Assembly (NCBI RefSeq): GCF_019052655.1
Contig: NZ_JAHQVB010000024.1
Span: 1-30,871 of the forward strand
Direction of reading: 5' to 3'
DNA: 30,871 nt
Origin: Holdemanella porci
Lineage (GTDB): Bacteria; Bacillota_I; Bacilli_A; Erysipelotrichales; Erysipelotrichaceae
The translations under genes were made by a program, and so were the position numbers. Below, piece after piece: positions 1 to 6,746 of the stretch; positions within the stretch are counted from its first letter, which is position 1; the number at the start of each line of letters is the position of its first letter. The notes beneath the pieces were generated by a model, which was not told where the DNA came from, ran no database searches, and saw only the letters and a list, made by a program, of their open reading frames with translations.

Positions 1-108
1 GGCTAGACTTGAAATTAGAAAATCCATTTCATTTTTTACGAATTCTTTATGTGAAAGATTCCCACCGTTAAAATTAATCTTGTCAAAAAGTGAATTAGTT
101 TGTATCAT
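1..108 (-). CDS. N-terminal 36 codons of an unidentified gene cut by the window edge
   Basis: Reading the minus strand from an ATG at 108 gives 36 uninterrupted codons that run off the left edge. An AGGAG Shine-Dalgarno lies about 9 nt upstream of the ATG, and a good promoter (143-171) lies above that, so this looks like a genuine gene start. The peptide starts MIQTNSLFDKINF and contains NFNGGNLS. That is vaguely like the N-terminus of some DDE (IS1380-type) transposases, but the match is too weak to assign a family. No domain can be recognised from 36 residues. Confidence 0.5.
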   Translation of the reverse strand, partial: MIQTNSLFDKINFNGGNLSHKEFVKNEMDFLISSLA

Positions 109-142
109 AGGTATGGCTCCTTTTTTTGGCTTTGACGCCTAT

Positions 143-171
143 ATTATAGAGGAGCTTTTCTTATATGAAAA
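143..171 (-). promoter_or_regulatory. Sigma-A type promoter for the left-edge minus-strand gene
   Basis: On the minus strand a perfect TATAAT (143-148) sits 17 bp downstream of TTTTCA (166-171). The -10 lies about 35 bp upstream of the ATG at 108. The -35 is imperfect. Confidence 0.4.
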
Positions 172-192
172 GTTCACCTAATGGGTGATAAG

Positions 193-239
193 AAAAATTC
201 GTAGATTTCCTTTAAATTAGGAACATTCTACGAATTTTT
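193..239. terminator. Long inverted repeat, probable bidirectional terminator
   Basis: A perfect 13-bp inverted repeat pairs 193-205 (AAAAATTCGTAGA) with 227-239. A second inner stem pairs TTCCT with AGGAA. The A/T runs at the outer ends supply a U-tract on either strand. It sits between the divergent left-edge gene and the ORF remnant at 256-555. It could instead be one end of a small non-autonomous element. Confidence 0.45.
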
Positions 240-255
240 ATATTTTCATGAATAG

Positions 256-555
256 TTCAGGAAATACATTTCAAATCATGCGCCGCATAAATGCAAAAGA
301 CGTATAGTTGATCCTGCGTATTTGGTTCGTTATCGTCAACATACGATTAAAGATAGTGATGAACCATGGAAAATATATTTTAAAGGCTGGAATAATCACG
401 TATTGGATAAAAAAACAGCAAGAAATTTTGATAAAACGGAAAAGCTATTAGGAAAAAGAGTAGCTGATTATTGCAAAGAGCATAATATTAGTTCGATGTG
501 GTCCGATAAAACTAGTGAAAAAAAGAAAGTAACGTATCCATGGCAGAATAAATAA
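256..555 (+). pseudogene. Unidentified ORF fragment lacking a proper start
   Basis: The frame is open from 256 (just after a TAG) to the TAA at 553-555, but there is no ATG. The only possible initiation codon is TTG at 322, with no SD in front of it. The peptide is basic and rich in W, K and H (for example EPWKIYFKGWNNHVLDKK). I do not recognise a family. A terminator hairpin follows at 561-598. An open but start-less frame next to other broken genes suggests the 3' end of a truncated gene. A short TTG-initiated protein is the alternative. Confidence 0.35.
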
Positions 556-560
556 AAAAT

Positions 561-598
561 AAGGTGTTGTAACGAAATGGGTTTCGAACAACACCTTT
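561..598 (+). terminator. Intrinsic terminator after the 256-555 ORF
   Basis: AAGGTGTTGT (561-570) pairs with ACAACACCTT (588-597). An inner stem pairs CGAAA with TTTCG around ATGGG. The U-tract is short (TTTATT). It lies 6 nt after the stop codon. Confidence 0.65.
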
Positions 599-675
599 AT
601 TACTGTTGAATGCTTAGTATGATAATTATAAGAAGAGCCTTATGTATAACGAATAGTTATAGCTGCTAGTGAATA

Positions 676-1013
676 TTATTCTAAAAATATTTTTAAAGCA
701 TTTAAAGATAAATCATCTATATAATGGCCTTCTAATAATTCTATAGATACGTATTTGAAAGGTTTATCTATATCATCTATTAAGCGTTGTTTAAAGATGA
801 CTTTGGATTTATCAATTAAATAGGTGAATTTTGCACGGTCATAAACATAATAGTTCTCAATGTCATGTAGAGTATAGAAATATGAATAATCGTTTAAATC
901 TGTGTAAGTGGATCCAATTTGTATGTTTGTATAAGATCCAAGTGTTTTAAGTCTAATCACAATAATTCTGTTTGCATCTGGTTCTTCTCTTTTATAATTT
1001 GTGAATGAAGTTT
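676..1013 (-). pseudogene. 3' fragment of an unidentified AT-rich gene, truncated near 1010
   Basis: The minus-strand frame ends at 676 and is open up to 1113. The first third (above about 1013) is antisense to a + strand coding remnant and has different base composition. The native part is therefore probably only about 676-1013, encoding roughly 112 residues and ending in ALKIFLE. This stretch has no motif that I can assign; it is rich in Tyr, Asp and Ile (for example YSYFYTLHDIENYYVYDR). It is most simply the C-terminal end of a gene whose 5' part was replaced by another mobile-element fragment. If the ATG at 1113 were used, the product would be a 145-residue chimera. Confidence 0.35.
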
Positions 1014-1169
1014 CAAAATGCCGAAGGTGGAGAACGGCAATGGTACTTAATCTCGGATATAGAAAAAGCACACCTGTTTTCGCTGTTTGTTGCAAAAACA
1101 AGTACGCCTGCAAAATGTCGTAAAATCAAAGATACTTCCGTCAGCTATTGGTTGAACAGGCATTTCTAG
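1014..1169 (+). pseudogene. Remnant of a conjugative-element-type coding sequence
   Basis: On the + strand, 1017-1166 reads as about 50 codons of ordinary soluble protein (EGGERQWYLISDIEKAHLF, then CRKIKDTSVSYWLNRHF) ending at a TAG at 1167. It has no start codon or SD. Its G+C content is visibly higher than that of the DNA to its left. The segment up to about 1290 (with the repeated words GGTGTTATAAA and GGTGTTACAAA) shares this composition and carries no further frame. It looks like the tail of an integrated element gene. The family is not identified. Confidence 0.35.
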
Positions 1170-1423
1170 TTGCTCTGTCAACATAGCCGACGAAGGTATT
1201 ACGACTGGTTCGTTGTCGGTTTCATTCAGTTTTTCACGGTATTACGGTGGTGTTATAAAGCAATATAGGTTTTTACAAGTTTTATTGGTAATAGGATGGT
1301 GTTACAAATTTTTTGTATGAAAATTAAACACGATATGTTTCCTCTCTACAAACCACTTATATTTTGTGTTAAAATAAATCAAAAAATCGGAATTTGTATC
1401 AACGTAAAAAGGAGAGCAATATC

Positions 1424-1900
1424 ATGTTTAGAACAATTCGTAAAAAGAAAAATGAAATCAGCATTGACACGGCAAAGGCTCTTTTGCAGTCCAGCCGACG
1501 TGGCGTTCTTGCCGTAAATGGAGATGACGGATATCCCTATGCAATTCCTATCAACTATGTCTACGATGACGATGCGCAGAAAATTTATTTTCATGGAGCA
1601 CGTGTAGGTCATAAAGTAGATGCACTGCGTGCCTGTGACAAAGTATGCTTCACGGTATATGGAAATGAAACCATCAAAGAAGAAGATTGGGCACCGTTTG
1701 TGCAGAGCGTTGTGGTATTCGGCAGATGCCACCTCATAGAATCCGGTGCAAGAGCAACAACTCTGTTAAAACGATTTGCAATGAAATACTATCCCAGCGA
1801 ACAGTTAGTTGATGAGGAAATTGCCCATGCAGGAAAGGCTGTGCAAATTTTTGAAATAGACGTGGAGTACCTCAGCGGCAAGGAAATACAGGAACGATAA
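1424..1900 (+). CDS. Pyridoxamine 5'-phosphate oxidase-family (NimA-like) flavoprotein
   Basis: The 158-residue product starts MFRTIRKKKNEIS. The ATG at 1424 is chosen because AAGGAG lies about 10 nt upstream; an in-frame TTG at 1394 has no SD. Residues about 14-60 carry the split-barrel flavin-binding pattern typical of the PNPOx/NimA group (ALLQSSRRGVLAVNG, then PYAIPINYVYDDD and IYFHGARVGHK). The length fits that family. Members bind FMN or haem. Some reduce nitroimidazoles, but most small clostridial copies have no proven substrate, so only the fold is claimed. G+C is higher than in the following genes. It starts a compact + strand cluster (28 nt to the GNAT gene), which suggests co-transcription. 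Confidence 0.8.
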   Translation: MFRTIRKKKNEISIDTAKALLQSSRRGVLAVNGDDGYPYAIPINYVYDDDAQKIYFHGARVGHKVDALRACDKVCFTVYGNETIKEEDWAPFVQSVVVFGRCHLIESGARATTLLKRFAMKYYPSEQLVDEEIAHAGKAVQIFEIDVEYLSGKEIQER

Positions 1901-1928
1901 ATTAGAATTTGTGGAGGAGAAATACTAT

Positions 1929-2489
1929 ATGACCACAGATGTTATTAGTGAAAAAGATGGTTTTGTAATACGTCTAGCCAAAGCAGATGACGCAGTTAAT
2001 TATTATGAACAGAATTATTGTCCTTTAGATAAGGAAGTGGCACGTTTGACTGGCTGTAAAGAAGAATTTTCAAAAGAAGAAGTAGTATCCTTTTTTCTGA
2101 AATCGCTTGAGGAAAATGATAGGTATTTCTTTTTGATTATAGCACCTGACGGAGATATTATAGGTGAAAGTGTAATTAATGAAATTGATTGGGATTTGAG
2201 GTGTGCTAATTTCCGAATAGGTCTTTATCGTCAAGCGGAAAGAGGAAAAGGTATTGGCACATGGGCAACGGAAATTACTCGTGATTTTGCTTTTGAGAAA
2301 CTAAAATTACATCGTTTAGAATTAGATGTGTATTCATTCAATTCCAGAGCCGAAACAGTATATTTAAAAGCAGGATTTAAGCGGGAAGGTGTTTTAAGAG
2401 ATGTTATTATGGATGGCGCTAAGTATGCAGATGATATATTGATGTCGATTTTAGAAGATGAATGGAGAACATTAAAAACGCAACGATAA
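1929..2489 (+). CDS. GNAT-family N-acetyltransferase (RimJ/RimL-like)
   Basis: The 186-residue product is a complete single-domain GNAT protein. The ATG at 1929 has GGAGGA about 10 nt upstream; the in-frame GTG at 1911 would place the SD inside the gene. The acetyl-CoA pyrophosphate-binding motif A is visible as RQAERGKGIGTWA, followed by the LHRLELDVYSFNSRAETVYLKAGFKREGVLRD block typical of the RimJ/RimL/SpeG branch. These enzymes move an acetyl group from acetyl-CoA to an amine: a protein N-terminus, polyamine or antibiotic. The substrate cannot be told from sequence. It lies between a NimA-like flavoprotein and a DUF3781 gene, so a detoxification or resistance role is a reasonable but unproven guess. 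Confidence 0.85.
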   Translation: MTTDVISEKDGFVIRLAKADDAVNYYEQNYCPLDKEVARLTGCKEEFSKEEVVSFFLKSLEENDRYFFLIIAPDGDIIGESVINEIDWDLRCANFRIGLYRQAERGKGIGTWATEITRDFAFEKLKLHRLELDVYSFNSRAETVYLKAGFKREGVLRDVIMDGAKYADDILMSILEDEWRTLKTQR

Positions 2490-2543
2490 CTTACAATTTA
2501 TTGATTTGTTAGATAAATAGTAATTTTTTGAGGAGATTAAGTT

Positions 2544-2792
2544 ATGGAAGATAAACAAATATTACTTGATAATATAAGTAAAGTGCATACTACTGAAATG
2601 GGGATTGATAGAATTAAGAAGAATCTAAAATTGAATACTAATGATGTAGTTGAATTTTGTAAAAATAAAATTTTAGATAAGAATTGTAATATTTATAAGC
2701 AGGGTAAAAATTGGTATTGTGAAATTGATAATATTAAAATAACTATTAACTCTTATAGTTATACAATTATTACAGCACATCTAATCAAATAA
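2544..2792 (+). CDS. DUF3781-family small protein
   Basis: The 82-residue product has an ATG preceded by GAGGAGA (about 9 nt). The pattern LLDNISKVHTTEMGIDRI, then KNLKL, VVEFCKNKI, KQGKNWYCE and a C-terminal TINSYSYTIITAH matches what I know of DUF3781. These are short cytoplasmic proteins of unknown function common in Clostridia and often near acetyltransferase genes. There are no membrane segments. The coding sequence is strikingly AT-rich compared with the NimA-like gene two genes upstream, so the cluster was probably assembled from different sources. It is followed by about 120 nt and then a terminator. Confidence 0.7.
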   Translation: MEDKQILLDNISKVHTTEMGIDRIKKNLKLNTNDVVEFCKNKILDKNCNIYKQGKNWYCEIDNIKITINSYSYTIITAHLIK

Positions 2793-2913
2793 ATTCAAGT
2801 TTAGTTTTCTCAGTTTCCGTGAGGATGGCTTGTCTAAGTTGTAAAAAAAGAAGACCTTCATCGAAAGCACCTGCATCTAAGAACATCTGTGATTACATCT
2901 CGAACGCCTAAGG

Positions 2914-2945
2914 ACAAAGAGACTTAATGTTTCTTTGTTTTTTGT
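2914..2945 (+). terminator. Intrinsic terminator downstream of the DUF3781 cluster
   Basis: ACAAAGAGAC (2914-2923) pairs with GTTTCTTTGT (2929-2938), with one wobble position and a 5-nt loop. A run of T follows. It probably ends the 1424-2792 transcript. Confidence 0.6.
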
Positions 2946-3204
2946 GCTTTATTGAGCACGAATAAGCAAACGTAATTCTTAGTTTCATGAAAACAATCTC
3001 AGGTTATTGTGTGAAGGTTGATTGAAATTTGTTTTGGCTATTGGTTGATCTATATATAATCTGGGAGACTATTCTGTTATAAAAAGATTTTTATTTGACC
3101 TTTTAATAATTCGTTTCGAAAAGTAAAAAAAATAATTTTTTTCGAATTGTTTGCCAAAAAGTTTGCCCAAACATGGTAAAATCGACTTTTTGACGACAAA
3201 AAAA

Positions 3205-3240
3205 CTCTCAAATCCACTTTATATAAAGTGTTTTTGAGAG
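3205..3240 (-). terminator. Highly symmetric hairpin with U-tract on the minus strand
   Basis: CTCTCAAA (3205-3212) pairs with TTTGAGAG (3233-3240) around a perfect 16-nt palindrome (3215-3230). Seven A residues lie just to the left, giving a U-tract for minus-strand transcription. The nearest upstream minus-strand gene would have to come from beyond 3240, where I see none. It may therefore be an orphan terminator carried by a mobile element, or an element end. Confidence 0.45.
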
Positions 3241-3307
3241 CTTTAAGTTTCAAACTGGCACCTGTTGGGTGGAAAAAGTCGAACTTTTACCTCATATATG
3301 TATCTTA

Positions 3308-3333
3308 ACTCAGGGAATTCCCTGAGTTTTTTT
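3308..3333 (+). terminator. Strong palindromic terminator directly before the 3357 gene (possible attenuator)
   Basis: An 18-nt perfect palindrome (3309-3326, CTCAGGG arms around AATT) is followed by seven T. It stands only about 10 nt before the SD region of the next gene. No gene ends nearby upstream on this strand, so it could act as an attenuator for 3357-4046. An upstream hairpin (AAAAGT/ACTTTT around 3271-3286) could take part. Confidence 0.6.
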
Positions 3334-3356
3334 GTGCAGGAGCGGAGGTGGTTCGA

Positions 3357-4046
3357 ATGAAGCAGGATTTTATTACTTTTGAAGAAGAATTTAACCATTT
3401 TTCTAGTAAATTTGAGCTTCGCTATATCCAAAATGTCATCGATATATGGCTGGACTTTCAAATCATTCAGAAAGACATGCTTTTGTTCGTAAAAAGTCCG
3501 AATGCTCATCCAGACGGGCCTATGATTCGATCCGATCCTTCGAAAGATCATCTGTTAGATGTGATCCTGGAGTTCGACCTTCATAGGAGTCGGTATCTGG
3601 AGATCAATACCGCTTTTCAGCGATTCACTCGTTCGGAGCAGGTGGATTTTTACAAGATCTATCTCCAGGGAGAAGATATCGGCTATTTTACAAAATACGA
3701 TCTGCTGGTCAAGCTTGCAGGATTGACCGAAGATTTTATCTTTTCCGAAGAAATCGGATCCTATTATTCGATATTGAAAAAAAACTATCTGACAAGGGTG
3801 CAGGATGCTCTTCGTGAACGGAAGAAGAACATATCTCATTGGATCGATAGATACGGTTTTCTTATCCATCCGGACTGGAAAGGGAACTGGGACAGAGGCA
3901 ATGGAGAAGCCTCCAGACATCGGACGATGTTTGTTTTGGCCACCCTGTATAAGGATGGACTGCTGTCTGAAAGATATCTGTTCGAACATATCAAGAAATA
4001 TCGAGGCGGGAAGAAGTATTACCAATTCCTGATGAACGATCTATAA
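3357..4046 (+). CDS. Unrecognised 229-residue soluble protein on G+C-richer DNA
   Basis: The ATG at 3357 is chosen because GGAGG lies about 9 nt upstream; an in-frame GTG at 3348 sits on the SD itself. The product has no signal peptide or membrane segment and looks mostly helical. It has acidic, aromatic segments (FITFEEEFNHFSSKFELRY, then LTEDFIFSEEIGSYYSIL) and a basic C-terminal part (HWIDRYGFLIHPDW, RGNGEASRHRTMF, then FEHIKKYRGGKKYYQFL). I do not recognise a family. Base and codon use are clearly G+C-richer than in the surroundings, pointing to acquisition. It lies alone between a strong terminator and a possible giant RNA. It has no + strand U-tract terminator of its own, so its transcript might read into that RNA. 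Confidence 0.7.
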   Translation: MKQDFITFEEEFNHFSSKFELRYIQNVIDIWLDFQIIQKDMLLFVKSPNAHPDGPMIRSDPSKDHLLDVILEFDLHRSRYLEINTAFQRFTRSEQVDFYKIYLQGEDIGYFTKYDLLVKLAGLTEDFIFSEEIGSYYSILKKNYLTRVQDALRERKKNISHWIDRYGFLIHPDWKGNWDRGNGEASRHRTMFVLATLYKDGLLSERYLFEHIKKYRGGKKYYQFLMNDL

Positions 4047-4069
4047 AAAAGGTGGCAGAACTGCCACCT
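4045..4069 (-). terminator. Perfect 9-bp hairpin after the 3357 gene
   Basis: AGGTGGCAG (4050-4058) pairs with CTGCCACCT (4061-4069) around AA. The T-run lies on the minus strand (complement of A at 4045-4050). In the + direction it is followed by GTAAAAA, so it would stabilise the 3' end of the gene's mRNA rather than terminate it efficiently. Confidence 0.5.
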
Positions 4070-4244
4070 GTAAAAATTGAATATTTAAAGGTAAAAAAAT
4101 GAAAAATGGGAACGCCAATTCCCAAATTTCAAAGATAAAATGTACAAGGTACATTCCTGTTTAACCCATGTATATGTTAAATCAATTCTCGATACAATGC
4201 AAGTACATTTTATTTCACCTTTCAACCAAGTGTGTCACGAGCCA

Positions 4245-5014
4245 TATCTTTGCCAGGACCCTTTCGAGTAAAGGAAAGCGAAGAAAGTCGTGCTAAATAT
4301 GTTCAAGCTGTTTTGAGCATAGGATGAGAAGCAGACCGTATATCTATCGGTGCATTGCGGAAACAGCATTCGACCCATGATGCAGCATACGGCCTGCAAG
4401 AAACAACCAACGATAGATGGCGGCGATCCAGGGAAATCTAGTTCCTGGACCGTCGTTATTGAGAGAACCGTGGCAAATACTCAAGTAAAGAGAAATGGGA
4501 CAAGGGTGGACACGCTGAGAGATATCAATGTAGGTGCGGAGGGCGTTGCATTTGATATTAAAAAGTTACGAGACCAAAAGGAGAACATGCATAGAGCAAG
4601 TATCCTCTTTTTAATATGACATTGGTACTGGAGACAGAGTGCTAGATTATGAAGCGAAAACTATGACGGCGAGGGTGAAAGAACCAGAATCATACACTTC
4701 GAAGGAGATGAAATTCCGTCTCCTTAGGGAGAAGTGTATTCGCTCTTCCTATTCTGGACTCGGATGAAAAGTATATATGGAAAGCGTCATTTGTAAAGGT
4801 AAAGATAATAAATTGTTGATTATTTTCATATAATTAGTGATGGTCATGATTTAATGTGCTACAACTTAAAGGATAACGCAGGATTATGATGGAAATACGG
4901 TCGTAGTACGAAAGGTAATCACTATAAATTATATTCAAATTATAGACTGTAATTAACGAGTTCTGAAGGTGCAATAATAAAGCACTTAGTCTATTGATAT
5001 GACTAAGTGCTTTT
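4245..5014 (+). ncRNA. Candidate giant structured non-coding RNA (ROOL/GOLLD size class)
   Basis: About 770 nt without credible genes but full of complementary segments. A long-range closing helix pairs 4245-4254 (TATCTTTGCC) with 4798-4807, enclosing about 560 nt. Inside are 4260-4264/4270-4274, 4299-4306/4313-4320, 4342-4349/4411-4418 (8 bp perfect), 4336-4341/4387-4392 (crossing the previous one, so a possible pseudoknot), a TCCAGG/CCTGGA hairpin near 4427-4456, 4555-4565/4607-4617 (11 bp perfect), and nested 4692-4700/4731-4739 plus 4702-4708/4719-4725. A second domain is closed by 4828-4841/4918-4934 with a 3-nt bulge. A strong terminator ends it at 4979-5013. The closed domain is near the roughly 580 nt known for ROOL RNAs. 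GOLLD, OLE or a new class cannot be excluded by eye. A promoter was not clearly found, so the true 5' end may lie in 4070-4244. Confidence 0.6.
4979..5014 (+). terminator. Strong intrinsic terminator ending the structured RNA
   Basis: AAAGCACTTAGTC (4979-4991) pairs perfectly with GACTAAGTGCTTT (5001-5013). The loop is 9 nt and a short U-tract follows. No protein gene ends upstream for about 900 nt on this strand, supporting a non-coding transcript. Confidence 0.75.
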
Positions 5015-5074
5015 ATATATTGATTGGAATGATTGAAGTGCTAAACAAGAAATCACAGATTTCTTATAGGATAT

Positions 5075-5250
5075 CTAATGACTGTTTTCCATTTTTGGGA
5101 GAAACCTTTCTTGCATCAGATAAATAGATTTCGTATGGAATCTTTCATTGTTCATATCATTAACATATCCGTTTTGCTCCAAATAAGCATTCATGAGTGC
5201 AACGGTTACTAAGGATATACTATTTACACAAAATTCTTGACACTACTGAG
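5075..5250 (-). pseudogene. Short coding remnant with an IS256-like end sequence
   Basis: On the minus strand 5239-5075 is open for about 54 codons and ends in TAG. The peptide includes SISLVTVALMNAYLEQNGYV and MNNERFHTKSIYLMQERF. It has no start or SD. Its upstream edge contains TGTCAAGAATTTTGTGTAA (minus strand, about 5225-5243), which resembles the terminal inverted repeats of IS256-family elements. The transposase itself is not recognisable, so the IS assignment is weak. Confidence 0.3.
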
Positions 5251-5283
5251 ATACTAGGAGATTATCACAGTATCTCTTTTTTA
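5248..5283 (+). terminator. Hairpin with U-tract, convergent with the AraC gene
   Basis: GAGATACT (5248-5255) pairs with AGTATCTC (5269-5276), followed by a run of T. No gene ends directly upstream on +. Confidence 0.5.
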
Positions 5284-5340
5284 TGCAAAACCCTATTGCA
5301 CATAAAATATTGATTTAAAGCTATTGTACAGAGCATTAAA

Positions 5341-6261
5341 TTATTTTAACTTGTTTGAATGGAATATTCGATACTCTGTTGGTAAAACATCATAATATTC
5401 CTTAAAAGCTTTAGAAAATTTACTTTGGCTTTCATACCCTACTTCTTTCGCAATTTCCTTTATACTTTTTGATGTATTCATTAGCAAATGAGTTGCCATT
5501 TTCATTCGGTGTTCTTTTATATGTGAAGCAATAGACGTACCGTATACAGCTTTAAAGACGGACTTTAATGTAGTAGGATTGATAAGAAATTTGCGTGCTG
5601 TTTCATCTATTGTTATCCGTTGGTTTATGTTATCTAAAAGGTATTTGTGTATATTGCGAACAATTTCAATTTGTTCAGATTGATATTCAGACAATCGTTT
5701 TTCTGTATCGAACGATAATTTACTTAGATACAGTAAGAGTTCTATCACTTTTATTTGCCAATATGCAAGTTGAAATTCTTTTGGCTGATGATAGAATGAT
5801 GTAAAGATAGCGTCTGTTTCTTCATTGCCAATAAAAGCTGAGAAATTTCCATCTTTACAAAATTTATCAAGTATACTATTTCCTGTAATCCCAGTATTTT
5901 TTAATAATTCGGGCGGTTCTTCAGAAAGGGTATTTAAGTCAATATAAATGCTAATCCCTTCATAGTATTCATTAGGTAAAGTCATTGTAGAGTTAGAGCA
6001 ATATTCCATTGTATGTAATGAAAAATCATGTTCACCTAAGTAAACGCTATTTCCATTAGACATTTTCCACCCAATTCTTCCCTTATGACAGTAATTGATT
6101 TCTAAAATATTTCTTAATGGCTCATGCGTATCAGTATGTTTGTTGCCAGTTAATGACATAAAAGCAAGCTTTATACCTTCGTATAAATCATAACTAACTA
6201 TAGGATATTTATGAGAAAGTTCTTGAATACATTTTTCTAATGATGTGATTTTTTTGCTCAT
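5341..6261 (-). CDS. AraC-family transcriptional regulator of the metal locus
   Basis: The 306-residue product has an ATG at 6261 with AAGGAG about 11 nt upstream. The C-terminal ~100 residues form the double helix-turn-helix of AraC/XylS proteins: RITIDETARKFLINPTTLKSVFKAVYG for the first HTH, SIKEIAKEVGYESQSKFSKAFKEYY for the second, with the typical HRMKMATHLL linker helix. The N-terminal ~190 residues resemble no effector domain I can name; ILEINYCHKGRIGWKMSNG looks cupin-like, as in ligand-binding AraC proteins. It lies 8 nt after the ArsR gene, so the two are probably one operon diverging from the HMA/ATPase operon. What it regulates is inferred from position only. Confidence 0.85.
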   Translation of the reverse strand: MSKKITSLEKCIQELSHKYPIVSYDLYEGIKLAFMSLTGNKHTDTHEPLRNILEINYCHKGRIGWKMSNGNSVYLGEHDFSLHTMEYCSNSTMTLPNEYYEGISIYIDLNTLSEEPPELLKNTGITGNSILDKFCKDGNFSAFIGNEETDAIFTSFYHQPKEFQLAYWQIKVIELLLYLSKLSFDTEKRLSEYQSEQIEIVRNIHKYLLDNINQRITIDETARKFLINPTTLKSVFKAVYGTSIASHIKEHRMKMATHLLMNTSKSIKEIAKEVGYESQSKFSKAFKEYYDVLPTEYRIFHSNKLK

Positions 6262-6269
6262 AATAATAT

Positions 6270-6644
6270 TTACTCCTTGTGTTCAGGGCAGGTAATCATC
6301 AAAATCCTTTCAATCATTTTATGCAATAATACACTTTGCTCTGTATTTGCTGATTTATAGTAAACTTCTTTTCCTACACGTCTGCTAGATACTAAATCTT
6401 TGTTTCGTAACTCTCTAAGATGATGGGATATGGCAGGACTTGTCATTTTCATCATTGCAGATAGATTTAGAACACATTCCTCATAATGACATAAAAGCCA
6501 AAATAAACGAACACGTGTAGGGTCGCTTAATTGTTTAAATAATTCTGAAACTATTTGAAAGTGTTGAATATCATTAAGCTCTTCTAATAACTCAGTATTA
6601 TCTATTTCGTTATGATGATTATGTGGTAATTTCATATAAGACAT
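6270..6644 (-). CDS. ArsR/SmtB-family metal-sensing repressor
   Basis: The 124-residue product has an ATG at 6644 with AAAGGAAG just upstream; an in-frame ATG at 6662 lies upstream of that SD and is less likely. The winged-helix core is clear: LFKQLSDPTRVRLFWLLCH, then the recognition helix region SPAISHHLRELRNKDLV and the beta-wing RRVGKEVYYKSA. A Cys in ECVLNL sits where CadC/ArsR proteins hold metal-site thiols. The N-terminus (LPHNHHNEID) and the C-terminus (LHKMIERILMITCPEH) supply His, Asp and Cys that could form Zn/Cd sites, as in SmtB/CzrA. It starts the minus-strand operon and likely binds the inverted repeat at 6755-6780. Confidence 0.88.
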   Translation of the reverse strand: MSYMKLPHNHHNEIDNTELLEELNDIQHFQIVSELFKQLSDPTRVRLFWLLCHYEECVLNLSAMMKMTSPAISHHLRELRNKDLVSSRRVGKEVYYKSANTEQSVLLHKMIERILMITCPEHKE

Positions 6645-6717
6645 ATTCGATCTTCCTTTCATTTTGCTCTGTTTAGAAATGTGTTTCGCCCATTTAGTAG
6701 GTAATCACATATCTCTG

Positions 6718-6746
6718 TTGACTTTAGGTTATGAGAGAATTATACT
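6718..6746 (+). promoter_or_regulatory. Promoter of the HMA/ATPase/ArsR operon
   Basis: TTGACT (6718-6723), a 17-bp spacer and TATACT (6741-6746). The predicted start point falls at the left edge of the operator 6755-6780. Confidence 0.75.

Larger units (their letters stand above)
2793..3307. other. Intergenic stretch without a gene; hairpins and short repeats
   Basis: No credible ORF with an SD is present on either strand. The stretch holds a terminator (2914-2945), a small GTGCT/AGCAC hairpin (2944-2959) and an 8-bp inverted repeat TTCGAAAA/TTTTCGAA (3115-3122 with 3139-3146). It also holds a direct repeat of TTTGCC either side of AAAAAG, the second copy lying in the perfect inverted repeat GTTTGCCCAAAC (3161-3172), and a long symmetric hairpin (3205-3240). 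The repeats resemble recombinase arm-type or element-end sequences, but no integrase gene is present. Confidence 0.5.

Noticed and set aside
1379..1732. Minus-strand 117-codon frame over the NimA-like gene
   Set aside because: Antisense shadow; the + strand frame has family motifs and an SD.
3343..3360. GGTTCGAAT resembling a tRNA T-loop
   Set aside because: No matching T-stem, anticodon arm or acceptor stem around it; it is the SD and start region of a protein gene.
3243..4025. Two minus-strand frames opposite the 3357 gene
   Set aside because: They are shadows of a well-started + strand gene; no SD or sensible motif, although two hairpins have minus-strand U-tracts.
4350..4619. Open frame of 89 codons on + inside the structured-RNA region
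   Set aside because: No usable SD, atypical composition, and most of it is explained by RNA helices (4342-4349/4411-4418, the CCAGG hairpin, 4555-4565/4607-4617).
4245..5014. Group I or group II self-splicing intron
   Set aside because: No intron-encoded protein, no recognisable domain V or P7 core, and flanks do not join into a coding sequence.
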